Assembly (NCBI GenBank): GCA_024280635.1
Contig: JAJRPS010000003.1
Coordinates: 1-64,000, forward strand
Origin: Bacteroidota bacterium
GTDB lineage: Bacteria > Bacteroidota > Bacteroidia > Flavobacteriales > Flavobacteriaceae
Direction: 5' to 3'
Length of the DNA: 64,000 nucleotides
Both the position numbers and the translations under genes were made by a program. Below, in pieces: positions 56,426-64,000 of this stretch. Below the pieces are notes generated by a model. The model worked only from the letters and a program-made list of their open reading frames with translations, did not search any database and had not been told where the DNA came from. Position 1 is the first letter of the stretch, and each line of letters opens with the position of its first letter.

Positions 56426-57553
56426 TTGAATTCGTTACAAAAAATATATATTTCTTTAGGAAGCAATCAAGGCAATCGCTTTGAAAACCTACAAATGGCT
56501 ATTAATAAAATATATCAAACCATTGGTAATGTACATGCTATTTCTAAAGTTTACGAAACCGATGCTTGGGGTTTTAAAAGTGCTGATTTTTTAAATTGTT
56601 GTATTGAAATTTCTTCGGACAGGTGTCCAAACACACTTTTAACAGCTTTACAAGAAATTGAAAATACACTTGGCAGGAAACAGAAACAAGGAAACAACTA
56701 CGAAGCACGCCCGATAGATTTGGATATTTTATTTTATGGAAATGATATTATTGAAGAAGAAAAATTGCAAATACCACATTTAGAACTTGCCAATAGAAAA
56801 TTTGTATTGCAACCGCTTGCTGATATTGCTCCAAATTTTAAACATCAAAAATTCACTAAAACAATTGCCGAATTACTACTAGATTGTACGGATACTGGAA
56901 AGATAACTACAACTAAAAATGTTTTAAATAATCCGTTTGATATTCATCGGTTTTCTAAATTGAACCTCGTAACTATTGAAGGAAATATTGGAAGTGGAAA
57001 AACATCATTAGCCACAAAAATATCAGAAGATTTTAATGCCAAACTGATTCTAGAACGTTTTGCTGACAATGCTTTTTTACCTAAATTTTACGAAGATCAA
57101 ACCCGTTTTGCTTTTCCGTTAGAAATGAGTTTTTTAGCCGATAGATACAAGCAACTCTCTGATGATATTGCGCAATATGATTTGTTTACCGAATTTGTAG
57201 TGGCAGATTATCACATTTCAAAATCACTAACGTTTGCAAAAGTAACCTTACCCGAAGATGAATTTGATTTGTATCGCCGTTTTTTTAACGTGATTTATAA
57301 AGACATGCAACAACCAGATTTGTATGTGTATTTATACCAAAACACTGAGCGTTTACTCCAAAACATTGAAAAAAGAGGTAGAGATTATGAACAAAACATA
57401 CAGCCTGATTATTTAGAAAATATTAATAAAGGGTATGTTGAATTTATGAAAAGTCAACCCAACCTAAAGGTAAAAGTTATTGACGTTTCGGAACTTGATT
57501 TTGTAAAAAATAGAAAAGATTACTTGCATATTTTGGATTTGATCGTGGGATAA
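56426..57553 (+). CDS. bifunctional HPPK (FolK) - deoxynucleoside kinase fusion
   Basis: 375 residues. Residues 1-160 are 6-hydroxymethyl-7,8-dihydropterin pyrophosphokinase (ISLGSNQGNRFENL, RPIDLDILFYG, PHLELANRKFVLQPL), the folate step before DHPS. Residues about 180-375 are a deoxynucleoside kinase (TIEGNIGSGKTSLATKIS P-loop, FLADRYKQL, then YVYLYQNTERLLQNIEKRGR lid). Such fusions occur in Bacteroidota. The start is TTG (MNSLQKIYISLGSN); no ATG gives a suitable N-terminus. Confidence 0.93.
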   Translation: MNSLQKIYISLGSNQGNRFENLQMAINKIYQTIGNVHAISKVYETDAWGFKSADFLNCCIEISSDRCPNTLLTALQEIENTLGRKQKQGNNYEARPIDLDILFYGNDIIEEEKLQIPHLELANRKFVLQPLADIAPNFKHQKFTKTIAELLLDCTDTGKITTTKNVLNNPFDIHRFSKLNLVTIEGNIGSGKTSLATKISEDFNAKLILERFADNAFLPKFYEDQTRFAFPLEMSFLADRYKQLSDDIAQYDLFTEFVVADYHISKSLTFAKVTLPEDEFDLYRRFFNVIYKDMQQPDLYVYLYQNTERLLQNIEKRGRDYEQNIQPDYLENINKGYVEFMKSQPNLKVKVIDVSELDFVKNRKDYLHILDLIVG

Positions 57554-57611
57554 CTTTGCTATTTCCACAGCAAGAGATATAAGTAACTTAAAAAAGATTA
57601 CTGTAAAATGA

Positions 57612-58157
57612 CTACTTTATCACTTTATTAAACAAATCCCACAAAACAATACCACAAGTAACAGATATATTTAAGGAGTGTTTGGTTCCAAATTGAGGGA
57701 TTTCAATACAACTATCAGACGCACTAACCACATCTTGCTGAACGCCTTTTACCTCATTACCCATTATAATGGCAATTTTAGCATCTTGTTTTGGTGTGAA
57801 ATCCTGTAGCATTATTGAATTTTCTGCTTGTTCTATACTGGCTATTTGTACGCCATTTGCTTTTAGTTTTTCAATAACCGCTAATGTATTTTCTGCGTAT
57901 TCCCACTCTACTGTATCCGTAGCTCCCAAAGCGGTACGCTGTATGTCTTTATTGGGTGGTATAGCGGTAATACCACACAAATATATTTTTTCAATTAAAA
58001 ATGCATCACTTGTACGAAAAACAGAACCCACATTGTTACTACTGCGGATGTTGTCTAAAATAACAATAATAGGGGTTTTAGGAGCCGTTTTAAACTCTTC
58101 AATAGTTTTACGATTTAACTCCTTATTTTTTAATTTTCGTAATGCTGCGGTTTGCAT
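57612..58157 (-). CDS. SpoU/TrmH-family (SPOUT) RNA 2'-O-methyltransferase
   Basis: 181 residues. SPOUT motifs: ILDNIRSSNNVGSVFRTSDAF (motif 1), IIMGNEVKGVQQDVV (motif 2) and IPQFGTKHSLNISVTCGIVLW (motif 3, SAM knot). It methylates a ribose in tRNA or rRNA; the exact target is unknown. A TATTTTTG element at 58174-58181 on the minus strand lies 16 bases before the ATG. Confidence 0.92.
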   Translation of the reverse strand: MQTAALRKLKNKELNRKTIEEFKTAPKTPIIVILDNIRSSNNVGSVFRTSDAFLIEKIYLCGITAIPPNKDIQRTALGATDTVEWEYAENTLAVIEKLKANGVQIASIEQAENSIMLQDFTPKQDAKIAIIMGNEVKGVQQDVVSASDSCIEIPQFGTKHSLNISVTCGIVLWDLFNKVIK

Positions 58158-58173
58158 AGTAGTTTGTTTTGCG

Positions 58174-58181
58174 CAAAAATA
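58174..58181 (-). promoter_or_regulatory. -7 element (TATTTTTG) for the SPOUT methyltransferase gene
   Basis: Matches TAnnTTTG on the minus strand, 16 bases upstream of the ATG at 58157. No clear -33 box. Confidence 0.4.
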
Positions 58182-58264
58182 ATGTTTTTGGTTTGATTCT
58201 TTGTTATTTGATGAAAGATAAAAAAACCATCTTATTAAAATGTACTTACGTACTCACTGTGATG

Positions 58265-58292
58265 TGATTTCTCACTCCGTATCGAAATGACA
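58265..58292. repeat. fragment of a dispersed Bacteroidota intergenic repeat
   Basis: The stretch reading TGATTTCTCACTCCGTATCG followed by AAATGACA is of a kind I recall in many copies between genes of Bacteroidota. Only one copy is seen here; the attribution rests on memory of the motif, not on a search. Confidence 0.4.
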
Positions 58293-58326
58293 AAAAAAAT
58301 TGACTTTCTGTTCAAAAAATGTTACC

Positions 58327-58387
58327 TTCGCTTAACTCCGAATATAAATCATTGAAACGGATTCATATTCTTAATAAGTTAAGCGAA
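58327..58387. repeat. 61-base imperfect hairpin in the groEL downstream gap
   Basis: TTCGCTTAAC (58327-58336) and GTTAAGCGAA (58378-58387) are perfect 10-bp arms; inside them GAATAT/ATATTC and ATC/GAT pairs extend the stem. There is no T run, so it is not an obvious terminator. Confidence 0.5.
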
Positions 58388-58455
58388 AATATTTTTTATA
58401 TTCCTGAATTCAAGAACTTAACATTTCGTTTTACTCCAAATATTTTTTCTTTTTC

Positions 58456-58561
58456 TTTTGCGTTAGCGATTAAACGGCGTATTTGAACTCCTAAAAATGG
58501 TGGCGTTTATGCCATTTTTAGAGTGAGTAATGAAAGCGCGACCCCAAGGGAACGCCCAAAA
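58456..58561 (+). ncRNA. structured dispersed element, possible Flavobacteria-specific RNA motif
   Basis: An outer helix pairs TTTTGCGTT (58456-58464) with AACGC plus AAAA (58551-58561, CC bulged). An inner perfect 10-bp hairpin pairs CTAAAAATGG (58491-58500) with CCATTTTTAG (58512-58521). The conserved-looking ends GCGTTAGCGAT and AAAGCGCGACC...GGGAACGCCC resemble an element I have seen repeated in many flavobacterial intergenic regions, with a variable hairpin in the middle. The Flavo-1 RNA motif of Rfam is one candidate; this is not checked. Strand is uncertain. Confidence 0.45.
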
Positions 58562-58573
58562 CAATATCCTATA

Positions 58574-58610
58574 TAAAAAAAGAGCTTACCGTTAGCCGAT
58601 AAGCTCTTTT
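58574..58610 (-). terminator. terminator after groEL
   Basis: AAAAGAGCTTA (58578-58588) pairs with TAAGCTCTTTT (58600-58610) around an 11-base loop; on the minus strand the stem leads into a T run. It is 38 bases after the groEL stop. Confidence 0.85.
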
Positions 58611-58647
58611 ATATATTTCAATCTAGATTAAGATGTTATCCTTAAGA

Positions 58648-60288
<1,641 letters not shown>

Positions 60289-60380
60289 TTACGCTTCCGT
60301 AAAAACGAAAGTCTTATGAATTATACTTTTAATTTATTCTGTAATTTTTATTACTCCCTCCTTTTGGGTGGGATGGGAAT

Positions 60381-60656
60381 TTAGATTATTGCCAACACGT
60401 CACTTTCGCGCATAATTAAATAGTCTTGACCCTCTAATTTCAAATCGGCACCTGCATATTTACCGTACAAAACAATGTCTCCTACTTTTACTGTCATAGG
60501 CTCATCTTTTGTTCCCTTACCTACTGCTACTATTGTTCCTTTTTGTGGTTTCTCTTTTGCCGTATCTGGAATAATAATACCAGATGCTGTTGTAGTTTCT
60601 GCTGCTGCTGGAGCAATTACTACTCTATCTGCTAATGGTTTTATTTGTAATGCCAT
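60381..60656 (-). CDS. groES: co-chaperonin GroES (Hsp10)
   Basis: 91 residues. Forms the lid of Gro[39 protein letters not shown] contains the mobile loop; the end [13 protein letters not shown] is normal. No CIRCE inverted repeat (TTAGCACTC-N9-GAGTGCTAA) is visible upstream, so HrcA control is not supported here. Confidence 0.98.
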   Translation of the reverse strand: MALQIKPLADRVVIAPAAAETTTASGIIIPDTAKEKPQKGTIVAVGKGTKDEPMTVKVGDIVLYGKYAGADLKLEGQDYLIMRESDVLAII

Positions 60657-60697
60657 TTTTATATAATTTAAAATTAATTAATTGTTTTTATTTACTT

Positions 60698-60727
60698 TTA
60701 GTTATTTCAGAATTAGTTATTTCAGAA
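60698..60727. repeat. 15-bp tandem duplication in the groES leader
   Basis: TTAGTTATTTCAGAA occurs twice, back to back, at 60698-60712 and 60713-60727. It lies between the predicted -7 element and the groES ATG, so the transcript leader would carry both copies. Confidence 0.85.
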
Positions 60728-60752
60728 ATTATACCATTTTTTGAACTGCTGA

Positions 60753-60780
60753 CAAATTTACATAAAACAAAAATGCCAAC
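60753..60780 (-). promoter_or_regulatory. groES-groEL promoter
   Basis: On the minus strand TTG (60778-60780) and TAAATTTG (60753-60760) are 17 bases apart, matching the TTG/TAnnTTTG consensus. The -33 box falls inside the secG terminator hairpin. The leader would be about 90 bases. Confidence 0.45.
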
Positions 60781-60799
60781 TGTATAAGTTGGCATTTTT
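60769..60799 (-). terminator. terminator after secG
   Basis: AAAAATGCCAACT (60769-60781) and AGTTGGCATTTTT (60787-60799) form a perfect 13-bp stem with a 5-base loop; T-rich on the minus strand after the stem. Confidence 0.85.
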
Positions 60800-60864
60800 A
60801 AATTGTGGGACGATAAAAGCCCAAATACTTATTTATCGATGTAAACACCGTAAAACGTATTGTT

Positions 60865-61203
60865 TTATTTATTATCTCCTGTTGTTGGTTCTGGTGTTTC
60901 TGGTGTTGTAGAAATTGGTGCTTCAATATTTTGATCATTTGCTCCTTCTAACGCCTTAGAAGTTGCTCCACTATTACCAAAAATAGTAACGTTAGATAAT
61001 AATATTAAAACAACCATTAAGATTGCTAACCACCATGTACTTTTATCTAAAAAATCAGTAGTTTTTTGAACACCTCCAATTTGCGCTCCAGATCCACCAC
61101 CAAATGTAGATGCCAAACCGCCACCTTTTGGCTCTTGTACCATTACTACTATTATTAGTAAAACGGCAATAATCATTATTAGTACTAAAAAGATATTAAA
61201 CAT
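60865..61203 (-). CDS. secG: preprotein translocase subunit SecG
   Basis: 112 residues with two transmembrane helices (IFLVLIMIIAVLLIIVVMVQ and TWWLAILMVVLILLSNVTIF) and the linker QEPKGGGLASTFGGGSGAQ that marks SecG. Part of the Sec translocon. The Thr/Pro/Glu-rich tail is longer than in E. coli. It starts 25 bases after the preceding gene. Confidence 0.95.
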   Translation of the reverse strand: MFNIFLVLIMIIAVLLIIVVMVQEPKGGGLASTFGGGSGAQIGGVQKTTDFLDKSTWWLAILMVVLILLSNVTIFGNSGATSKALEGANDQNIEAPISTTPETPEPTTGDNK

Positions 61204-61228
61204 GTTGTGTTATTTTATTATGTGTTAT

Positions 61229-62026
61229 TTATTTTTCTAATTTTTCTATATCCGAAATTCGGATTGCAAAGTAACTACTTTTTTCTGGATATTTCAAACT
61301 TAAAATACGATAAGCTTGTTTTGCCTGTTTATAGTTCTTTTGTGCTAAATATACTTTTGCTAATGTTTCTGTCATTAACTCCTCCGAAGAGAAACTATTT
61401 TGTGATGCTAAATTTTTAAGTGACACCGTAGTTTTAATCGGTTTTATCTTAGGTTTATTAGCTATAAACTGATCTATACGATCAAATTTTGTTGGTTTTT
61501 TAGCTGTAATTTCTTTTTCTGAAACCAACCTATCAATCGGCTTTATTTTTGATAATTTTAACCACTCTTGAAACGAATGGGTTTCACTTTTATTAAATTC
61601 TAACGGCGCATCAATTTCTAAAATATCTGTCTCTTTTTTGGATTCAAATAAATTTGGATGGGTAACTTTATCATCATAATCAGCGGTTTCTGATGTAAAA
61701 ACGATAATTTCTTCTGCATCTATTACGTCAAAAGCTCTTATTTGCTCTTGTAATTGTTGTTGTTTTTGTGAAATGATTTGCTGATGAAAAACATCCGAAG
61801 TGATGTAATCAAACAAAATACTTCTATCCGTTGTATGTGCTGATGTTTGCTTGAGCTCTTGGTTATATTGGTAACTGTCTTCGTTTTTTAATCCTTTTAA
61901 ATACAAAGCTCTTGCCGATTGGAAATACGGGAATGCATCCAATATTTCTTTTAATGCTAGTGTTTGTGAAGCATTAATATATTGTGGTTGTTGCAATATG
62001 TTAGCAAATTCTATTTTATTCATCAC
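61229..62026 (-). CDS. flavobacterial hypothetical protein with TPR-like C-terminus
   Basis: 265 residues, no signal peptide. An N-terminal helical part (LKEILDAFPYFQSARALYLKGL), a charged middle and a C-terminal helix-turn-helix repeat (TLAKVYLAQKNYKQAKQAYR, then ILSLKYPEKSSYFAIRISDI) that fits one TPR. Located between lptE and secG, abutting lptE with no gap. This gene order is common in flavobacteria; its role is unknown, possibly envelope-related. Confidence 0.8.
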   Translation of the reverse strand: MMNKIEFANILQQPQYINASQTLALKEILDAFPYFQSARALYLKGLKNEDSYQYNQELKQTSAHTTDRSILFDYITSDVFHQQIISQKQQQLQEQIRAFDVIDAEEIIVFTSETADYDDKVTHPNLFESKKETDILEIDAPLEFNKSETHSFQEWLKLSKIKPIDRLVSEKEITAKKPTKFDRIDQFIANKPKIKPIKTTVSLKNLASQNSFSSEELMTETLAKVYLAQKNYKQAKQAYRILSLKYPEKSSYFAIRISDIEKLEK

Positions 62027-62533
62027 CTACCATTTTGCTAAAGATGCGTTAAAAATATCTTGGGTAATGCGTTCATAAATAAAATCAACTGCGGTGTCTT
62101 TTGTACCTCCTATTAATTGTTGCGTTGCTGGATAATCATAATAAAAAGAAAACCTTTTTTCAAAATCATCTTCTTCTTTTGTTTGGTTATAAAAACGCAC
62201 ATTAATTGATATGGTAAGTCTATTTTGTGCTGCTTTTTGATTAGCGGTAGCACTCATTGGCGCTATGATATAACTTACAATTTCACCTTCATAGGTCAAA
62301 TCGGCATTGGCATTACTGAGCTCTAAATTGGTTTGCCCTTGTATTAAATCTTGCAATGCTAATGTAAATGTTCTATCAATACCTGGTTCTACAATAGGCG
62401 CATTGTTACGAAAAAAATTAACTTGAAATGTTTTCGCACTTCCAACGTCACCACCTGTAAAAGAGTAAATACCACACCCTTGAAACACTAATAATGTAAT
62501 GATAGATAACACTGTAATTTTAATGAATTTCAT
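62027..62533 (-). CDS. lptE: LptE-like lipoprotein (LPS assembly)
   Basis: 168 residues. Lipoprotein signal with the lipidated cysteine at position 20 (LLVFQGCGIYSF). The mature part has the LptE-type pattern: GCGIYSFTGGD, TFTLALQDLIQGQTNLEL, and NRLTISINVRFYN. LptE plugs LptD in the outer membrane to insert LPS. Followed without gap by the TPR-like gene. Confidence 0.85.
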   Translation of the reverse strand: MKFIKITVLSIITLLVFQGCGIYSFTGGDVGSAKTFQVNFFRNNAPIVEPGIDRTFTLALQDLIQGQTNLELSNANADLTYEGEIVSYIIAPMSATANQKAAQNRLTISINVRFYNQTKEEDDFEKRFSFYYDYPATQQLIGGTKDTAVDFIYERITQDIFNASLAKW

Positions 62534-62613
62534 ATTTTAATTTTCGCATTTGAGAGGTTAAAAGTACTATTTTATCTCTAATGAGAATACTCTTTAACCT
62601 ATTTTATGTTTTG

Positions 62614-63867
62614 TTATAAATCGTATTGTTTTATTTTTCGATATAAAGTACGTTCTGAAATACCCAATTCCTCAGCTGCTAATTTACGTTTTCCTTTGTT
62701 TTTTTCTAAGGATTTTTTTATGAGTTCCAATTCTTTTTCATGAATAGATAAGGTTTCTTCTTCCGTAATATCTTCTATATAATCATAATTTTCCGTTACT
62801 TCAGGTGTCACAGAAACTTCTTGCGGAATTTGTAATACTGCTGTTTCTTCTGTAGGTTTATCAGCTATCGTTTCTGGTTCGGGTTTGTAAATTTTTTGTA
62901 TCAGCTCTTGATTTTTTTGCTGCACTGCTTCTGAATTTCCATTACGCATCAACTCCATAGTCAATTTTTTTAAATCATTCAGGTCGGCTTTCATATCAAA
63001 CAACACTTTGTACAGTATTTCACGCTCGTTACTAAAATCACTATCCGATTTAGTATGCGAAATTACCGATGGTAAATTATTACCTATATTGGGTAAATAT
63101 CCTTGTAAAAGTGCCGCATCAATGTTTCTGTTTTGCTCTAATACCGATATTTGCTCTGCAATATTTCGTAATTGACGAATGTTACCATTCCACCTATATT
63201 TTTGCAATAATTGCACTGCACTTTCATCTAAACGGATGGTTGGCATTTTATATTTTAAAGCAAAATCCGAGGCGAATTTTCTAAATATTAAATGAATATC
63301 CTCTTTACGCTCACGTAAAGGTGGTAATAGTATTTCTACAGTACTTAAGCGGTAATATAAATCCTCTCTAAACTTGCCTTTTTTTATCGCCTCAAACATA
63401 TTTACATTAGTAGCGGCTACAATACGTACATCTGTTTTTTGCACTTTAGACGACCCTACTTTTATAAACTCACCATTTTCAATAACCCTCAACAAACGTA
63501 CTTGTGTTGTTAGTGGCAACTCACCTACTTCATCTAAAAAAATAGTCCCTCCATCAGCTACTTCAAAATAACCACTACGGGTTTGTGTTGCTCCTGTAAA
63601 AGCACCTTTTTCATGACCAAACAATTCACTATCAATAGTTCCTTCAGGTATGGCTCCGCAGTTTACTGCAATATACTTACCGTGTTTACGATGCGATAAG
63701 GAATGTATTATTTTAGGTATACTTTCTTTACCAACACCGCTTTCTCCTACTACCAAAACGGTAATATCTGTTGGCGAAACGCGTATTGCTTTTTCTAATG
63801 CTCTATTTAATTTAGCATCATTACCTATAATTCCGAAACGTTGCTTTACTGCTTGTACTGATTCCAT
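62614..63867 (-). CDS. sigma-54-dependent transcriptional activator without receiver domain
   Basis: 417 residues. The AAA+ domain begins almost at residue 25: VVGESGVGKESIPKII (Walker A), ELFGHEKGAFTGAT (sigma-54 contact loop), GGTIFLDEVGEL (Walker B) and the sensor region RWNGNIRQLRNIAEQ. Residues 260-370 are an acidic linker. The end EKNKGKRKLAAEELGISERTLYRKI is a Fis-type DNA-binding helix-turn-helix. There is no N-terminal regulatory domain, so activity is probably set by expression or a partner. Common next to miaB and lptE in flavobacteria. Confidence 0.93.
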   Translation of the reverse strand: MESVQAVKQRFGIIGNDAKLNRALEKAIRVSPTDITVLVVGESGVGKESIPKIIHSLSHRKHGKYIAVNCGAIPEGTIDSELFGHEKGAFTGATQTRSGYFEVADGGTIFLDEVGELPLTTQVRLLRVIENGEFIKVGSSKVQKTDVRIVAATNVNMFEAIKKGKFREDLYYRLSTVEILLPPLRERKEDIHLIFRKFASDFALKYKMPTIRLDESAVQLLQKYRWNGNIRQLRNIAEQISVLEQNRNIDAALLQGYLPNIGNNLPSVISHTKSDSDFSNEREILYKVLFDMKADLNDLKKLTMELMRNGNSEAVQQKNQELIQKIYKPEPETIADKPTEETAVLQIPQEVSVTPEVTENYDYIEDITEEETLSIHEKELELIKKSLEKNKGKRKLAAEELGISERTLYRKIKQYDL

Positions 63868-63881
63868 TTAATTGATAATTA

Positions 63882-63903
63882 TTAATTGACAATTGTCAAT
63901 TAA
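63882..63903. promoter_or_regulatory. 22-bp perfect palindrome between miaB and the sigma-54 activator gene
   Basis: Bases 63882-63903, built around the core TTGACAATTGTCAA, are a perfect palindrome 14 bases upstream of the activator ATG and 1 base past the miaB stop. It could be an operator or a weak hairpin; it has no T run. Confidence 0.45.
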
Positions 63904-63904
63904 A

Positions 63905-64000
63905 TTAGTTATTTTCACTATACCCAACTGCTACTCCTTTAAATGTTGCTGTGGTACAATCGTTAATTTTTACCATTACAAAATCGCCAATTTTATAATT
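63905..64000 (-). CDS. miaB: tRNA-2-methylthio-N6-dimethylallyladenosine synthase MiaB, C-terminal end only
   Basis: The last 31 codons of a gene entering from the right edge. The peptide includes YKIGDFVMVKINDCTTATF and ends GVAVGYSENN; this is the end of the TRAM domain of MiaB, the radical-SAM enzyme that methylthiolates i6A37 in tRNA. The place upstream of the sigma-54 activator and lptE agrees with common flavobacterial gene order. Only the tail is visible, so the rest is inferred. Confidence 0.75.
   Translation of the reverse strand, partial: NYKIGDFVMVKINDCTTATFKGVAVGYSENN

Noticed and set aside
57769-58182. Open frame of 137 codons opposite the SPOUT methyltransferase
   Set aside because: Shadow frame extending past the real gene's start only by chance; no motif.

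Overview
The window is AT-rich DNA from a member of the Bacteroidota, most likely a (probably marine) Flavobacteriaceae. The evidence is: promoters of the TAnnTTTG type in front of many genes, a mevalonate pathway, a folK-deoxynucleoside kinase fusion, a dcw cluster with a long-tailed FtsZ and a DAP-type MurE, and a miaB/sigma-54 activator/lptE/secG/groES-groEL neighbourhood. No insertion sequence, integrase, CRISPR array or rRNA gene was seen.

Layout. 1-1.5 kb: end of an ECF-type sigma factor with a small Cys-containing partner, then a convergent degenerate UbiA-like membrane protein. 1.7-4.5 kb: gcvP. 4.8-24.6 kb: an unusually complete aerobic [NiFe]-hydrogenase locus. 24.9 kb: tRNA-Arg(TCG). 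25-41.2 kb: yqeY and the dcw division/murein cluster, all on the minus strand (mraZ to ftsZ). 41.5-48.2 kb: alpha/beta hydrolase, engB, a secreted protein, a flavoprotein, mevalonate genes and a UbiA prenyltransferase. 48.2-49.2 kb: a decayed pseudogene that looks like a DUF4421 protein. 49.3-58.2 kb: csp, acs, an AsmA-like protein, sppA, folK-dNK and a SpoU-type RNA methyltransferase. 58.2-58.6 kb: a gene-free patch of repeat-like and structured sequence. 58.6-64 kb: groEL, groES, secG, a TPR-like gene, lptE, a sigma-54 activator and the end of miaB.

The hydrogenase locus is the notable part. The small subunit carries the six-cysteine proximal-cluster signature of O2-tolerant membrane-bound (group 1d-type) uptake hydrogenases. 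It is followed by the large subunit, cytochrome b, maturation protease, hypF, an unknown 113-residue protein, cydA-cydB (a bd-type quinol oxidase), a small membrane protein, hypD and hypX, all on one strand behind a nickel-permease-like gene. Together these would pass electrons from H2 through cytochrome b and quinone to O2. HypX, which makes CO for the active site under aerobic conditions, is broken by a single-base frameshift in this sequence. hypA-hypB-hypC lie on the opposite strand, convergent with hypE.

Between hypE and hypX sits a four-gene plus-strand operon with no assigned role: a divergent leucyl/phenylalanyl-tRNA-protein transferase homologue (Aat-like), a 619-residue TPR protein, and two zinc-ribbon proteins of related design. 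I recognise no HyaE/HyaF/HoxR-type accessory genes and no dedicated regulator here, so this module is the best candidate for an undescribed hydrogenase-associated system.

Regulatory signals seen directly include three 10-bp-spaced GTGGTAA boxes upstream of mraZ, a 14-bp palindrome upstream of cydA, and inverted repeats over the hypA and acs promoters. Function names come from motif and family recognition by eye; no database search was run.
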